A stretch of DNA of 64,000 nt from Hyphomicrobiales bacterium (GCA_900472675.1 UCJA01000009.1:1-64000); one strand, 5' to 3'; numbered from the stretch's first letter, positions 52,352 to 62,990 are shown. The notes: generated from the letters alone by a model not told the origin. Numbers and translations: made by a program.

Positions 52352-53044
52352 TTACCGGCGGCTCAGCAGCTGCTCGACGAGAGCGGCAGTAAGGTCGTCG
52401 TAGCCCGCAACCACGTGGCTCGGACCAAGGCTTTCCACCGGCACGTCCGAATAGCCGAAGGACACCGCGATCGAGGCGATCCCGGCGTTCTGGGCGGCCA
52501 GGATGTCGTTCACGCTGTCGCCGACCATGATGCTGCGCGCCGGCTCGCCGCGCGCCATGTCGATGGTTCCGAAGATGTGCTGTGCATCGGGCTTCCGCAC
52601 TTCAAATGTATCGCCGCCGGTGATGGCGAGGAACCGCTCGGAAAGCCCGAGTTTCTCCATCAGAACCAGTGCCAGCGCCTCCGGTTTGTTGGTGCAGACG
52701 GCAAGCCCGAACCCGGCTGCCGCCAGCCGGTCGAGGCAGTCAAGCGCGCCGGGGTAGGGGCGGCTCTTGCCCGGCATCTGCGAGGCGTAGTGATCCATGA
52801 AGCGCAGCGCCAGCTGGTCCCAAGTCTCGTCGTCGAGCGGTACCTTTCGCAGGTCGAAGGCGCGCCGGATCATCACTCGCACCCCTTGGCCGACCAGATG
52901 GGTCAGATCGTCGAAGGTCACCGGCTCAAGCCCGGCTGCGGTGATGGTGTGGTTCAGGCTGTCGATCAGGTCGGGTGCGGTGTCGATCAGCGTGCCGTCG
53001 AGATCAAAGATGACGAGGGGATTGCTCAAGGGGGGATTGCTCAA
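52352..53044 (-). CDS. gph: Phosphoglycolate phosphatase (HAD family)
   Basis: This is a 230-residue HAD phosphatase that removes phosphate from 2-phosphoglycolate, salvaging the product of DNA-repair and oxygenase side reactions. Motif I is VIFDLDGTLIDTAPDL at the N-terminus, motif II is CTNKP near residue 107, and motif IV is VGDSVNDILAAQNAG near 170. The start is a TTG at 53044 with gagg six bases upstream; a 15-bp tandem duplication (53017-53046) creates a second in-frame TTG five codons later, so the N-terminus carries LSNP twice. It is divergent from rpiA, an arrangement common in rhizobia. Confidence 0.92.
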   Translation of the reverse strand: MSNPPLSNPLVIFDLDGTLIDTAPDLIDSLNHTITAAGLEPVTFDDLTHLVGQGVRVMIRRAFDLRKVPLDDETWDQLALRFMDHYASQMPGKSRPYPGALDCLDRLAAAGFGLAVCTNKPEALALVLMEKLGLSERFLAITGGDTFEVRKPDAQHIFGTIDMARGEPARSIMVGDSVNDILAAQNAGIASIAVSFGYSDVPVESLGPSHVVAGYDDLTAALVEQLLSRR

Positions 53045-53220
53045 GGGATGCCTCGCAGGGTCTGTCGGAAAGTCGCTCCGCAATACGCAAGTCGTCCCTC
53101 AATTGCAAATGCACTGGTCTCTCCGGGGCAGGGTGCTCCGAAACCCGGGAGAGGGGACTTCCGCTTGCGAAAACCAGCGTGTAAACAGCACTCGGCGAAA
53201 CAACGGGGAGCGTCTGGCGC

Positions 53221-53916
53221 ATGAACGCCCGGGAAATGAAGGTCAAAGCTGCGCAGGCAGCGCTGGCGCATGTCGAGGACGGAATGCGGCTCGGCATCGG
53301 CACCGGTTCGACAGCGGAGGAGTTCGTGCGTCTTCTGGCCGAGAGGGTTCATGACGGGCTGAAGATCCAGGGCGTACCGACCTCGGAACGCACAGCACGT
53401 CTGTGCGTGGAACTCGGCGTTCCGTTGAAGTCGCTCGACGAACTTCCCGAACTCGACCTTGCCATCGACGGCACCGACGAGCTTGACGACAACCTGACCC
53501 TGATCAAGGGCGGCGGCGGAGCCTTGCTGCGCGAAAAGATCGTCGCCTCGGCCTCGGCCCGGATGCTGGTGATCGCCGACGAGACCAAGCTGGTAAAGAC
53601 GCTCGGCGCCTTCCCCCTTCCGATCGAGGTCAATCCCTTCGGTCACATTGCCACCCGCATCGCCATCGAAAAGGCGGCGTCCAGGCTCGGTCTCAGCGGC
53701 GAACTGACCCTGCGCCGAGGCGCCGAAGACGTCTTCATGACCGACGGCGGGCACTACATCTTCGACGCATCTTTTGGCCGTATTCCTGATGCAGAGGCTT
53801 TGTCGGGCGAATTGAATTCCATCCCAGGTGTGGTGGAACACGGGCTTTTCATTCATATGGCGTCTTTAGCGATCATCGCCGGCGAGGCGGGTGCGCGGAC
53901 GTTAGAGGCGAAATAA
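53221..53916 (+). CDS. rpiA: Ribose-5-phosphate isomerase A
   Basis: RpiA interconverts ribose 5-phosphate and ribulose 5-phosphate in the pentose phosphate pathway. The 231-residue enzyme has the phosphate-binding [15 protein letters not shown] near residue 26, the acidic catalytic motif [20 protein letters not shown] near 80, then [10 protein letters not shown], and TDGGHYIFD near 175. ATG 53221 follows a Shine-Dalgarno (ggag). It is followed 17 bases later by a DUF2059 gene, probably in the same transcript. Confidence 0.96.
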   Translation: MNAREMKVKAAQAALAHVEDGMRLGIGTGSTAEEFVRLLAERVHDGLKIQGVPTSERTARLCVELGVPLKSLDELPELDLAIDGTDELDDNLTLIKGGGGALLREKIVASASARMLVIADETKLVKTLGAFPLPIEVNPFGHIATRIAIEKAASRLGLSGELTLRRGAEDVFMTDGGHYIFDASFGRIPDAEALSGELNSIPGVVEHGLFIHMASLAIIAGEAGARTLEAK

Positions 53917-53933
53917 ACTAGGAGCAGATCACC

Positions 53934-54572
53934 ATGACCAATTTCGCGGTATTCGGCCGTGCAGCCGCTCTCGCTATGCTTGTGTCCGGCGCCACGACCC
54001 TGTCGGCCAACGCCCAGGAAGTCACCGACGCACAGCTTGCCGCCGCGCGGGAAGCCATCTCCTCGCTGAAGGTGACCGACCTCTACGACAGCATCCTGCC
54101 GTCCGTGGCAGAGCGTCTCAAGGGCCAGTACATCCAGGCATCGCCCAACTTCCAGAACCAGATCTCCTCGGTCGTAGACGCCCAGGCGCTGGCGCTGGCG
54201 CCGCGCCGCGCCGACCTGGAGAAGGAAGCCGCGACGATCTACGCAAAGACCTTCACGGTCGAAGAACTGCGCTCCATCTCGACCTTCTTCAACACCGAGA
54301 CCGGCAAGAAGCTTCTGACCAACCAGCCGCTGGTAACGCGTGAACTCGGTAAGGCCGCCCAGATCTGGGCGAACGGCATTTCCCGCGATCTGACCAACCA
54401 GAGCACCGATAAGCTGAAGGGCATCATCGATGCCACCCCGGTCCAGGCGCCGGCAGCCGAAGCGGCCCCGGCAGAAGCGGCTCCGGCCAAGCCCGCCGCT
54501 CAGAAGCCGGCTGCTGCAAAGCAGCCCGCAGCGCCGCTGAAGCTCTCGGTCCCGCCAGCACCAAAGCCCTGA
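53934..54572 (+). CDS. DUF2059 domain-containing exported protein
   Basis: This 212-residue protein has a Sec signal peptide (AALAMLVSGATTLSANAQE, cleavage near ANA). The DUF2059 domain runs over about residues 85-165, with AKTFTVEELRSISTFFNTET followed by GKKLLTNQP. A Pro/Ala/Lys-rich tail follows (residues about 175-212). The family has a helical periplasmic domain of unknown function. A clear Shine-Dalgarno (aggag) precedes ATG 53934. The linkage rpiA-DUF2059-gor is typical of rhizobia, though it suggests no function. A terminator follows directly. Confidence 0.88.
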   Translation: MTNFAVFGRAAALAMLVSGATTLSANAQEVTDAQLAAAREAISSLKVTDLYDSILPSVAERLKGQYIQASPNFQNQISSVVDAQALALAPRRADLEKEAATIYAKTFTVEELRSISTFFNTETGKKLLTNQPLVTRELGKAAQIWANGISRDLTNQSTDKLKGIIDATPVQAPAAEAAPAEAAPAKPAAQKPAAAKQPAAPLKLSVPPAPKP

Positions 54573-54598
54573 TTTCAGAGCTTTCGATCGATTTGTGC

Positions 54599-54626
54599 AA
54601 AGCCCGGAGCGATCCGGGCTTTTGCT
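54599..54626 (+). terminator. Intrinsic terminator after the DUF2059 gene
   Basis: The stem agcccgga (54601-54608) and tccgggct (54613-54620), extended by one or two A-U pairs, with a four-base loop, is followed by a short U run (tttt). It separates the rpiA unit from gor. Confidence 0.85.
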
Positions 54627-54685
54627 TGTCTGTCCCCGGGACTATATGAGCACCGCGTCCCGCCGCCTGTCCCAAGGAGAACATC

Positions 54686-56074
54686 ATGGCTGCCTACGAT
54701 TATGACCTCTTTGTCATCGGCGGCGGATCGGGCGGTGTGAGGGCGGCGCGCGTCGCCGCATCGCTCGGCAAGCGCGTCGGCATTGCCGAGGAATACCGCT
54801 TTGGCGGGACCTGCGTCATCCGCGGATGCGTGCCGAAGAAGCTGCTGGTCTACGCGTCCCAGTACACCGAACATTTCGAGGATGCCGTCGGCTATGGCTG
54901 GGAGGTTGGCGAAAGCAGCTTCGACTGGAAGCGGTTGGTTGCCGCCAAGGATCGCGAGATCGCCCGCTTGGAAGGCCTCTATCGCCGTGGACTGGAAAAC
55001 AGCGGCGCCGAGATTGTGGCGTCTCGTGCGGAGCTGATCGACGCTCATACCGTCAGGCTGCTGAAGTCGGGCAAAACGGTGACGGCGGAACGGATCGTCA
55101 TCGCGACGGGCGGCACGCCGAACCCCCATGCGGCGCTGCCGGGTCACGACCTCTGCATCTCGTCCAATGAAGCCTTCGATCTCGACGAACTGCCGCGCTC
55201 CATCCTGATCGCCGGCGGCGGCTACATCGCGGTCGAGTTTGCCAACATCTTCCACGGCCTTGGCGTTGACACCACGCTGATCTACCGCGGCGTGGAAATC
55301 CTGTCGCGCTTCGACCAGGATATGCGCCAGGGCCTGCACAAGGCCATGGTGGAGAAGGGCATCCGCATCATCCTGACCGATGTCATCAACGAGGTCACGC
55401 GGGCGCCGGCCGGCGGGCTGATTGCCAAGACCAAGGAGGGCGCGACGCTTGCCGTCGATACGGTCATGCTGGCGCTCGGCCGGGATCCGAACACCGGTGG
55501 TCTGGGCCTCGATGCCGCCGGCGTCGAGACCGACGAACGGGGTGCAGTGGTCGTCGACGAAAACTCGCGCACCAACGTTAAAAACATCTATGCGCTGGGC
55601 GATGTCACCAACCGGGTGCAGCTGACGCCGGTCGCCATCCATGAAGCCATGTGCTTCATCGAGACGGTCTACAAGGACAACCCGACCTCGCCGGACTACG
55701 ACCTGATCCCGACCGCAGTCTTCTCGCAGCCGGAGATCGGCACGGTCGGTCTCTCCGAGGAGGAAGCGGCCGGCCGCTATCCTGAGCTGGAGATCTACCG
55801 GGCCGAGTTCCGGCCGATGAAGGCAACGCTCACCGGCCGCACAGAGAAGACCATCATGAAGCTGGTGGTGGATGCCGCAAGCCGCAAAGTGCTGGGCGCG
55901 CATGTGCTCGGCCATGATTCGGGCGAGATGGCGCAGTTGCTCGGCATTGCGCTGAAGGCCGGCGCCACCAAGGATGTCTTCGACCGGACCATGGCAGTTC
56001 ACCCGACGGCGTCGGAGGAACTGGTGACCATGTACACGCCGAGCTACCGGGTCAAAAACGGCGAACGCGTCTGA
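54686..56074 (+). CDS. gor: Glutathione-disulfide reductase
   Basis: Gor reduces glutathione disulfide with NADPH, keeping the cytosol reduced. The 462-residue flavoprotein has the FAD-binding FVIGGGSGGVRAARVAASLG, the redox-active disulfide GGTCVIRGCVPKK near residue 42, the second Rossmann motif LIAGGGYIAVEFANIFHGLG near 173, ATGGTPNPHAAL, and the catalytic histidine region MAVHPTASEELVTM near 436. The CVIRGC centre and chain length fit Gor rather than lipoamide dehydrogenase. A good Shine-Dalgarno (aaggaga) precedes ATG 54686. Confidence 0.96.
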   Translation: MAAYDYDLFVIGGGSGGVRAARVAASLGKRVGIAEEYRFGGTCVIRGCVPKKLLVYASQYTEHFEDAVGYGWEVGESSFDWKRLVAAKDREIARLEGLYRRGLENSGAEIVASRAELIDAHTVRLLKSGKTVTAERIVIATGGTPNPHAALPGHDLCISSNEAFDLDELPRSILIAGGGYIAVEFANIFHGLGVDTTLIYRGVEILSRFDQDMRQGLHKAMVEKGIRIILTDVINEVTRAPAGGLIAKTKEGATLAVDTVMLALGRDPNTGGLGLDAAGVETDERGAVVVDENSRTNVKNIYALGDVTNRVQLTPVAIHEAMCFIETVYKDNPTSPDYDLIPTAVFSQPEIGTVGLSEEEAAGRYPELEIYRAEFRPMKATLTGRTEKTIMKLVVDAASRKVLGAHVLGHDSGEMAQLLGIALKAGATKDVFDRTMAVHPTASEELVTMYTPSYRVKNGERV

Positions 56075-56084
56075 TCAGCACGCC

Positions 56085-57445
56085 TCAGCCGGTGAGGCGC
56101 GGCGTGCTGACGATCTTCTGGAACAGCGCGTTCATGGCGTCGGCGATCCCCTGGGTGGGGCTTACCTCAAAGTAATAGCCGGAGCTGGCGCAGGCCTTCA
56201 TCTTGTTGGGGATCTCGGCCTGGAATGGCGCGATCCAGCTTTTGTAGAAGCTGTTCTCCGGCAGCGGCAGATAGGTCGTGTAGAGCACGGCAATCTTGAT
56301 GCCGCGGGCCTTCAGCGTGTCGCAATAGGTCGTGTTCAGCGGCTCCATGCAGCGCGGGCCGCTGGCAAGCTTCTTGGTGCAGTCCGAGCGGGCCGCATCG
56401 CCGACCCCGTCGGCCACCATGAACACGATCGCCTGGCGGTCGGCGGTGCTGGTCCCGCCGCCGGTCGCCTTGATCTTGGTACCGATCCCGGTCAGCGCCG
56501 CGTTGTAGTCGGTCTGGTTGTTCGGGTAATTGTGGCTCGGGATGCTCATCAGCTCGATATTCGACGTCGCCTTGCCAACCGAATCGAAGTCGGTGGTCGG
56601 CGACGCGACGGTATAGAGGCTGGCATCCAGGGCTGTCTTGCCGAAGGTATAGGCCGACATGCGGAACTGCCCGGTCACCGTCTGTGTCTGCTTGGCGGTG
56701 GTCATGAGGGCAGAGACGGCATCCGCGACCACGTCGATGCGGATGGTCGCTCCGATCTTCTTGGCCAGATAGTAATAGCTGCCCGTATCCTCGACACCGG
56801 CTTCCGAGACGATGTGGCAGGCAAAGGCGCAATCCTTGTCGGCGCCGTTGCGCCCGTTGATCGTCGCGGCCCTTAGTTTGGAGACATCCGACGGCGTGGC
56901 TCCCACCCCCATCGAGGGCGTGTTGTCCAGCAGCATGTAGAAATCGAGGAAGGACGGCGTCTGGTACTGGGCCGTTGCGACATCCGAAACCGCGATCTGG
57001 CTTTGTCCCATCACGCGCATGACGGTGGTGGGCACGGTCGCGGTGTAGGTCACGCGGGAGGCGATGATGCCGGCGGTCTTGGTGATCTGGATCACGGCAT
57101 CGACGGGCACGTCATCGAGATCGCCCGAAAGCTGGCCAAAGAACAGGCTGCGGGCTTCGGCCGCATCGAGCGTGATGGTGCCATCGCCGGATAGCGAGAT
57201 GGCCTGCGCAAGCGCCTTGGATTTTTCCGAAATCGCGCCCACGGCCGCTGCGTCGCCGCGCCGGCAAGCTGCACCTTTACCGAGAGCGCCCGGCTGAAAT
57301 CGATCACCAGCCCTGCCGCGCCGCATAGCGGCACCATCAGCAAGGCGGTCATCACGCCGAAATTCCCCCTGCGGTCCTTCCAGAACCGAAGCATATGCGC
57401 CCCCACATGTCGTGCTATCTTGGCCACAGAATGGGGTAAGGACAT
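56085..57445 (-). pseudogene. TadG-like pilus assembly protein, frameshifted
   Basis: The N-terminal part (from ATG 57445) has a basic start and one membrane helix of the TadE/TadG type: RRGNFGVMTALLMVPLCGAA then GLVIDFSRAL, ending in QLAGAA. The remaining part, in another frame, continues DAAAVGAISEKSKALAQAIS and includes a von Willebrand-like segment (FLDFYMLLDNTPSMGVGAT, then FMVADGVGDAARSDC). One C added after about 57254-57258 joins the two frames. Flp pilus or surface-protein assembly is the family role. The gene faces the gor gene and has no other tad gene in the window. The break may be real or a sequencing error. Confidence 0.75.
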
Positions 57446-57639
57446 GAAATGCCGCTTAATTAGCGTCGTAAAGATCAGGTTAAACCTGGCGAAGCCCGCG
57501 GCGGCTCGGTGAGCCGCGACCACCTCCGGCAACGGTGGACGAAGCGTCTATGCAAGGCTTTCGTTAAGGTTTATAAGCCCGGCTCAAATCCGCAAGACGG
57601 TGCCCCGGCAAATCCGCCGCGGGTGTATAGGTGAGTGAG

Positions 57640-59013
57640 ATGGCACAGAATTGGACCCCGAACAGTTGGCGGCACAAACCGATCCAGCAGGTTCCGGATT
57701 TTCCGGACAAGGCTGCTTTGGCAGCGACGGAATCCCAGCTGGCAACCTTTCCGCCGCTGGTGTTTGCCGGTGAAGCGCGTCGCCTGAAGAAGCATCTCGC
57801 CAGCGTGGCTGAGGGCAATGCCTTCCTGCTCCAGGGCGGTGACTGCGCCGAAAGCTTCGCCGAACACGGCGCCGACAACATTCGCGACTTCTTCCGCGCC
57901 TTCCTGCAGATGGCCGTGGTGCTGACCTTTGGTGCCCAGCTGCCGGTCGTCAAGGTCGGTCGCATCGCCGGCCAGTTCGCAAAGCCACGCTCTTCCAACA
58001 TCGAGAAGCAGGGCGCGATCGAGCTGCCGAGCTACCGGGGCGACATTGTCAACGGCATCGACTTCACTGAAGCTGCCCGTACGCCCAATCCGGAGCGCCA
58101 GCTCGACGCCTACCGCCAGTCGGCGGCGACGCTGAACTTGCTGCGCGCCTTCGCCATGGGTGGCTATGCGAACCTCGAAAACGTCCACAAGTGGATGCTG
58201 GGCTTCGTTAAGGACAGCCCGCAGGGTGAGCGTTACCGCAAGCTGGCCGACCGCATCAGCGAAACCATGGATTTCATGCAGGCGATCGGCATTTCTGCCG
58301 ACAACAACCCGAGCCTGCGCGAAACCGATTTCTTCACCAGCCACGAAGCTCTGCTTCTGGGCTATGAAGAAGCGCTGACCCGAGTCGATTCCACCACCGG
58401 CGACTGGTACGCGACCTCCGGCCACATGATCTGGATCGGCGACCGCACACGCCAGCTCGACCATGCGCATGTGGAGTATTTCCGCGGCATCAAGAACCCG
58501 GTCGGTCTGAAATGCGGCCCCTCGCTGCAGCCGGACGAGCTGATCAAGCTGATCGATGCGCTGAACCCGGCAGATGAAGCTGGGCGCCTGACGCTGATCT
58601 GCCGCTTCGGCTATGACAAGGTGGCCGACCACCTGCCCAAGCTGATCCGCGCCGTAGAGCGGGAAGGCCGCAAGGTTGTGTGGTCCTGCGATCCCATGCA
58701 TGGCAACACGATCACGCTCAACAACTACAAGACCCGGCCGTTCGACCGGATCCTGTCGGAAGTGGAAAGCTTCTTCCAGATCCACCGTGCAGAAGGCACG
58801 CATCCGGGCGGCATCCATATCGAGATGACCGGCAAGGATGTGACCGAATGCACCGGTGGTGCCCGTGCCGTAAGCGCTGGCGATCTGCAGGACCGCTACC
58901 ACACCCACTGCGATCCGCGTCTCAACGCTGACCAGGCGCTCGAGCTGGCCTTCCTGCTGGCAGAGCGCATGAAGAGCGGCCGCGACGAGAAGCGCATGGT
59001 CGTCAACGGCTGA
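57640..59013 (+). CDS. Class II 3-deoxy-7-phosphoheptulonate (DAHP) synthase
   Basis: This enzyme condenses phosphoenolpyruvate and erythrose 4-phosphate to DAHP, the first step of aromatic amino-acid synthesis. The plant-like class II protein is 457 residues. It starts [20 protein letters not shown] and has [20 protein letters not shown] near residue 64, [14 protein letters not shown] near 107, [18 protein letters not shown] near 229, [14 protein letters not shown] and [17 protein letters not shown] near 350. ATG 57640 is preferred because the family starts at AQNWTP; GTG 57631 would add three residues. It is monocistronic with its own terminator. Confidence 0.96.
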   Translation: MAQNWTPNSWRHKPIQQVPDFPDKAALAATESQLATFPPLVFAGEARRLKKHLASVAEGNAFLLQGGDCAESFAEHGADNIRDFFRAFLQMAVVLTFGAQLPVVKVGRIAGQFAKPRSSNIEKQGAIELPSYRGDIVNGIDFTEAARTPNPERQLDAYRQSAATLNLLRAFAMGGYANLENVHKWMLGFVKDSPQGERYRKLADRISETMDFMQAIGISADNNPSLRETDFFTSHEALLLGYEEALTRVDSTTGDWYATSGHMIWIGDRTRQLDHAHVEYFRGIKNPVGLKCGPSLQPDELIKLIDALNPADEAGRLTLICRFGYDKVADHLPKLIRAVEREGRKVVWSCDPMHGNTITLNNYKTRPFDRILSEVESFFQIHRAEGTHPGGIHIEMTGKDVTECTGGARAVSAGDLQDRYHTHCDPRLNADQALELAFLLAERMKSGRDEKRMVVNG

Positions 59014-59038
59014 CAGCTGCGCGATTGATCTTGAACGG

Positions 59039-59066
59039 AAAGGCCGGCGGAGACGTCGGCCTTTTT
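59039..59066 (+). terminator. Intrinsic terminator of the DAHP synthase gene
   Basis: Arms aaaggccg (59039-59046) and cggccttt (59057-59064), an 8-bp stem with a ten-base loop that pairs partly, are followed by U residues (ctttttcg). It lies 26 bases after the stop. Confidence 0.8.
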
Positions 59067-59160
59067 CGTGTTCGGATCGTTGAACTTTACAATCAGGCAA
59101 ATCGATTTGACGTCCCGCCCGCCGTCGCAGACAGTGGTTGGATCATCTGGAGGACGTCGA

Positions 59161-59562
59161 TTGCAACAGATCCATACCGGACACTGCCTCTGCGGCGCGG
59201 TCAGCTTTGAGACAGAAGGGCCGCTGCGGCCGATCACCGCCTGCCACTGCTCCCAATGCCGGCGGCAGACTGGCCTCTACTATGCCGCCACCAGCACATC
59301 GGCAGACCGCCTGACGATCCGCGGAGAAGAGAAGCTGAGCTGGTACCGGGCAAGCGACGCGGCAGGCCGCGGCTTCTGCTCCACCTGTGGTTCCGCGCTG
59401 TTCTGGCGGGCAGACGGCGCTGAGAGCATCTCCATTCTTGCCGGAGCCTTCGATCAGCCGCTCGGCGTGGGCATGGGCGTGCACATCTACTGCGCAGACA
59501 AGGGGGATTATTACGAGATTCCTGAGGACGGCGCGCGTCGGTACCCGGGCGACGACAGCTGA
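59161..59562 (+). CDS. GFA (glutathione-dependent formaldehyde-activating) family protein
   Basis: This 133-residue protein has the zinc-binding cysteine pattern of the GFA/CENP-V family: GHCLCGAVSFE at the N-terminus, ACHCSQCRRQTG near residue 33, and GFCSTCGSALFW near 77. Family members bind zinc and small carbon compounds; true formaldehyde-glutathione activity is known only for some. The start is a TTG at 59161 with ggagg seven bases upstream; the open frame extends further but has no matching conserved sequence. It lies between the DAHP synthase gene and nadE as a single gene. Confidence 0.88.
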   Translation: MQQIHTGHCLCGAVSFETEGPLRPITACHCSQCRRQTGLYYAATSTSADRLTIRGEEKLSWYRASDAAGRGFCSTCGSALFWRADGAESISILAGAFDQPLGVGMGVHIYCADKGDYYEIPEDGARRYPGDDS

Positions 59563-59629
59563 CGCTGTGTCCCGGGCTTTTCTCTGCTTCTGCGTTGTTG
59601 CAGAGCGTTTCGGGCGTTAAACCTGTGAC

Positions 59630-61303
59630 ATGACCCAGGATATCAGCCACACCTTCCGCATTGCCATTGCCCAGCTGGATCCGACGGTGGGCGACGTCTC
59701 CGGCAACCTGACGCTTGCTCGCGCAGCGCGGCGTGAGGCGGCGAGCCAGGGCGCCGATCTGGTCCTCTTCACCGAACTCTTCATCTCCGGCTACCAGCCA
59801 GAGGACCTGGTGCTGAAGCCGGCCTTCCTCACCGCCTGCCAGAGGGCGGTCGAGGATCTGGCCGCCGAGACCGCCGACGGTGGACCGGGCGTCATCATCG
59901 GCTTTCCGCGAAAGGGCGAGACCGGGCGGCACAATTCGGTCGCGGTGCTGGACGGTGGAAAGATCGTCGCCATCCGCGACAAGGTCGATCTCCCCAACTA
60001 TGGCGAGTTCGATGAAAAGCGGGTCTTCGTTGCCGGACCCATGCCGGGACCGGCAAACTTCCGGGGCGTCCGGATCGGCATTCCGATCTGCGAGGATATC
60101 TGGGGCGACCTCGACATCTGCGAGACGCTGGCCGAAAGCGGCGCCGAAATCCTCCTCTGCCCGAACGGCTCGCCGTTTTACCGCGGTAAGCTCGATATCC
60201 GCCATCAGGTGGTGCTGAGGCAGGTGATCGAGACGGGCCTGCCGCTGGTCTATGCCGCACAGGTCGGTGGCCAGGACGAGATCGTCTTCGACGGCGCCAG
60301 CTTCGGCTTCAATGCCGACCGGACGCTGGCCTTCCAGATGCCGCAGTTCGAGACGGCGGTCACGCTCGTGGAATGGAAGAGGACCGGCGACAGCTGGCAC
60401 TGCGAGGCGTGCAAGATCGCTTCCATTCCCGAGAAGGAGGAAGCCGATTACCGCGCCTGCCTTCTGGGACTGCGTGACTACGTGGAAAAGAACGGCTTCA
60501 AGTCGGTCGTGCTCGGCCTGTCGGGCGGTATCGATTCGGCACTCTGCGCTGCGCTTGCCGTCGATGCTCTGGGGCCGGAGCGGGTGCACGCGGTGATGCT
60601 ACCCTATCGCTATACCTCGGAAGCGTCGCTGAGAGACGCGGCGGACTGCGCCCGGGCACTGGGCTGCCGCTACGACGTGGTGCCGATCGCTGCACCCGTG
60701 GAGGGCTTCTCCACGGCGCTGGCAGACCTGTTCGAAGGCACGGAAGAGGGCGTCGCTGAAGAAAACCTGCAGAGCCGGGCACGCGGCACGATCCTGATGG
60801 CCATCTCCAACCGGTTCGGTGCCATGGTCGTTACCACCGGCAACAAGTCGGAAATGTCGGTGGGCTACGCGACCCTTTATGGCGACATGAACGGCGGCTT
60901 CAACCCGATCAAGGACCTCTACAAGATGCAGGTTTACGCCCTGGCCGCCTGGCGCAACCAGCACCTTCCTGTCGGCGCGCTGGGGCCAAGCGGTGAGGTC
61001 ATCCCCGCCCATATCCTCACCAAGGCACCCTCGGCGGAACTGCGACCGAACCAGACGGACCAGGATGCCCTGCCACCCTATCCCGTACTGGATGACATCC
61101 TCGAATGCCTGGTGGAGCGGGAGATGGCGAGTGCAGACATCGTCGCGCGCGGGCATGACCTGGCGACTATCCACCGCATCGAGCATCTGCTCTATCTCGC
61201 CGAATACAAGCGCCGCCAGTCCGCGCCGGGCGTCAAGATTACCGGCAAGTATTTCGGGCGCGACCGCCGCTACCCGATCACCAACCGCTTCCGGGAGCGG
61301 TGA
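59630..61303 (+). CDS. nadE: NAD+ synthase, glutamine-hydrolysing
   Basis: NadE makes NAD+ from deamido-NAD+, ATP and glutamine-derived ammonia. The 557-residue protein joins two domains. The N-terminal nitrilase-like glutaminase has FTELFISGYQPEDL with the catalytic glutamate, DKVDLPNYGEFDEKRVF with the lysine, and IGIPICEDIWGD with the cysteine near residue 148. The C-terminal synthetase domain has the PPi-loop VLGLSGGIDSALCAALA near 298, and ISNRFGAMVVTTGNKSEMS and GYATLYGDMNGGFNPIKDLY. Full-length and intact. The bluB riboswitch lies immediately downstream. Confidence 0.97.
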   Translation: MTQDISHTFRIAIAQLDPTVGDVSGNLTLARAARREAASQGADLVLFTELFISGYQPEDLVLKPAFLTACQRAVEDLAAETADGGPGVIIGFPRKGETGRHNSVAVLDGGKIVAIRDKVDLPNYGEFDEKRVFVAGPMPGPANFRGVRIGIPICEDIWGDLDICETLAESGAEILLCPNGSPFYRGKLDIRHQVVLRQVIETGLPLVYAAQVGGQDEIVFDGASFGFNADRTLAFQMPQFETAVTLVEWKRTGDSWHCEACKIASIPEKEEADYRACLLGLRDYVEKNGFKSVVLGLSGGIDSALCAALAVDALGPERVHAVMLPYRYTSEASLRDAADCARALGCRYDVVPIAAPVEGFSTALADLFEGTEEGVAEENLQSRARGTILMAISNRFGAMVVTTGNKSEMSVGYATLYGDMNGGFNPIKDLYKMQVYALAAWRNQHLPVGALGPSGEVIPAHILTKAPSAELRPNQTDQDALPPYPVLDDILECLVEREMASADIVARGHDLATIHRIEHLLYLAEYKRRQSAPGVKITGKYFGRDRRYPITNRFRER

Positions 61304-61360
61304 ACCGGAGCGAGTGCAGTTGCGCTCTTGTGGGAGCGCTGCCCGATAGTGCATGGATAG

Positions 61361-61576
61361 ACGGCCAGGTGCCCGCGAAGAGCGGGAGAATCGGGAATCC
61401 GGGGAAGATCCGGAACGTGCCCAACGCTGTAAGGCCGACGCTGCTGCATCAAGCCACTGGGCAACCGGGAAGGCGCAGCCTGCGGATGACGCCAAGTCAG
61501 AAGACCGGCCTGGCGCCATGGACTGACCCGCATGGACGGCGGCGAGGTTGTGTGAGGTCGGCGGCGTATGCCGTCC
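61361..61576 (+). ncRNA. Cobalamin riboswitch upstream of bluB
   Basis: The region has the conserved B12-riboswitch order: ggtgcc (61369), a cgggaa segment (about 61392), tccgg, cgtgcccaacgctgtaa (61416-61432), gccactgg (61453), gggaaggcgc (61467-61476), ggatgac and the closing agtcagaagaccggcctgg (61496-61514). The 5' gccagg and the 3' cctggc form P1. A hairpin with arms 61534-61540 (ggacggc) and 61570-61576 (gccgtcc) follows, ending 28 bases before the bluB start, and is the probable expression platform. High cobalamin should turn bluB off. Confidence 0.93.
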
Positions 61577-61601
61577 GGCCATCAAGCATTGTTGGGGATA
61601 G

Positions 61602-62294
<693 letters not shown>

Positions 62295-62990
62295 TCACTG
62301 CTGCGGCTGGCTTCCCTGGCTTTTCGGGTTGGCCAGATCGATGCTCGCTTCAGGAAAGAACGTCGGACCGACGGTGCGCACCTTCTTGCTCGGGTCGTAG
62401 GGCCGGTCCGGCACGGGCGGCGGGCCGGCGACGGCTGCTTCCTGTTTCTGCTGCGGCCTTTGCGCCTTGAGCGTGCCACGCATGTCGGTGATCCCCGAAT
62501 AGGGCTCTTCGCTTGGAATGCTGATACCCTGCACCTTCAGCCGCTCTTCCTGTTCCAGGCGGTCCTGCTCTTCGAGGTCTGAAGGGATGCAGTTGTTTTC
62601 CCGGATGGCTGCCAGGATGGGACCACGCTCGTCGCCCGAACGCACTAAATCGAGGCTGCTGCGGCGGTCGCTGGTCAGGGCATCGCGTTCGGATTCCAGC
62701 CGGTCGAGGTCCTGCCGCATTGCGTCGCAGTCGCCGTTCGGACCTGCTCCCAGCGTGACGATGCTGCCACCACCACAGCCGCCGCGGCGCATCTCGATGC
62801 GCAGCTTGCGGATGTCGGTGTTCTTTTGTCCGAGCTCCTGCGCATAGCGGCGCATTTCCCGGGAATTGCCGATGATCTCCGGCCCGTTGCGGAGCTCGCG
62901 GTAGAGGTCCGCGCAGGCGGCGATATCGCGCGCGGCAGCCGCCTCGGGCACGAGAACCAGCACGGCAGCAAGCAACCGGCGAAGATGCAC
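62295..62990 (-). CDS. Hypothetical exported protein with coiled-coil segment
   Basis: This is a 231-residue protein. The N-terminus (MHLRRLLAAVLVLVPEAAAA) is a Sec signal peptide, cleaved near AAARD. The next part has paired cysteines (AACADLYRELR and GGCGGGS, DCDAMRQDL) that may form disulfides. A charged segment (DRLESERDALTSDRRSSLD) looks like a coiled coil. The Pro/Gln-rich C-terminus ends in QGSQPQQ. It recalls exported DUF2865-like proteins of rhizobia, but I cannot confirm it. GTG 62990 has a clear Shine-Dalgarno (gggagg). It converges with bluB, one base apart. Confidence 0.7.
   Translation of the reverse strand: MHLRRLLAAVLVLVPEAAAARDIAACADLYRELRNGPEIIGNSREMRRYAQELGQKNTDIRKLRIEMRRGGCGGGSIVTLGAGPNGDCDAMRQDLDRLESERDALTSDRRSSLDLVRSGDERGPILAAIRENNCIPSDLEEQDRLEQEERLKVQGISIPSEEPYSGITDMRGTLKAQRPQQKQEAAVAGPPPVPDRPYDPSKKVRTVGPTFFPEASIDLANPKSQGSQPQQ

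Noticed and set aside
57450-57570. TTAA-rich patch before the TadG-like gene considered as CtrA site
   Set aside because: The half sites ttaa and gtaa do not match the second TTAA at seven-base spacing.
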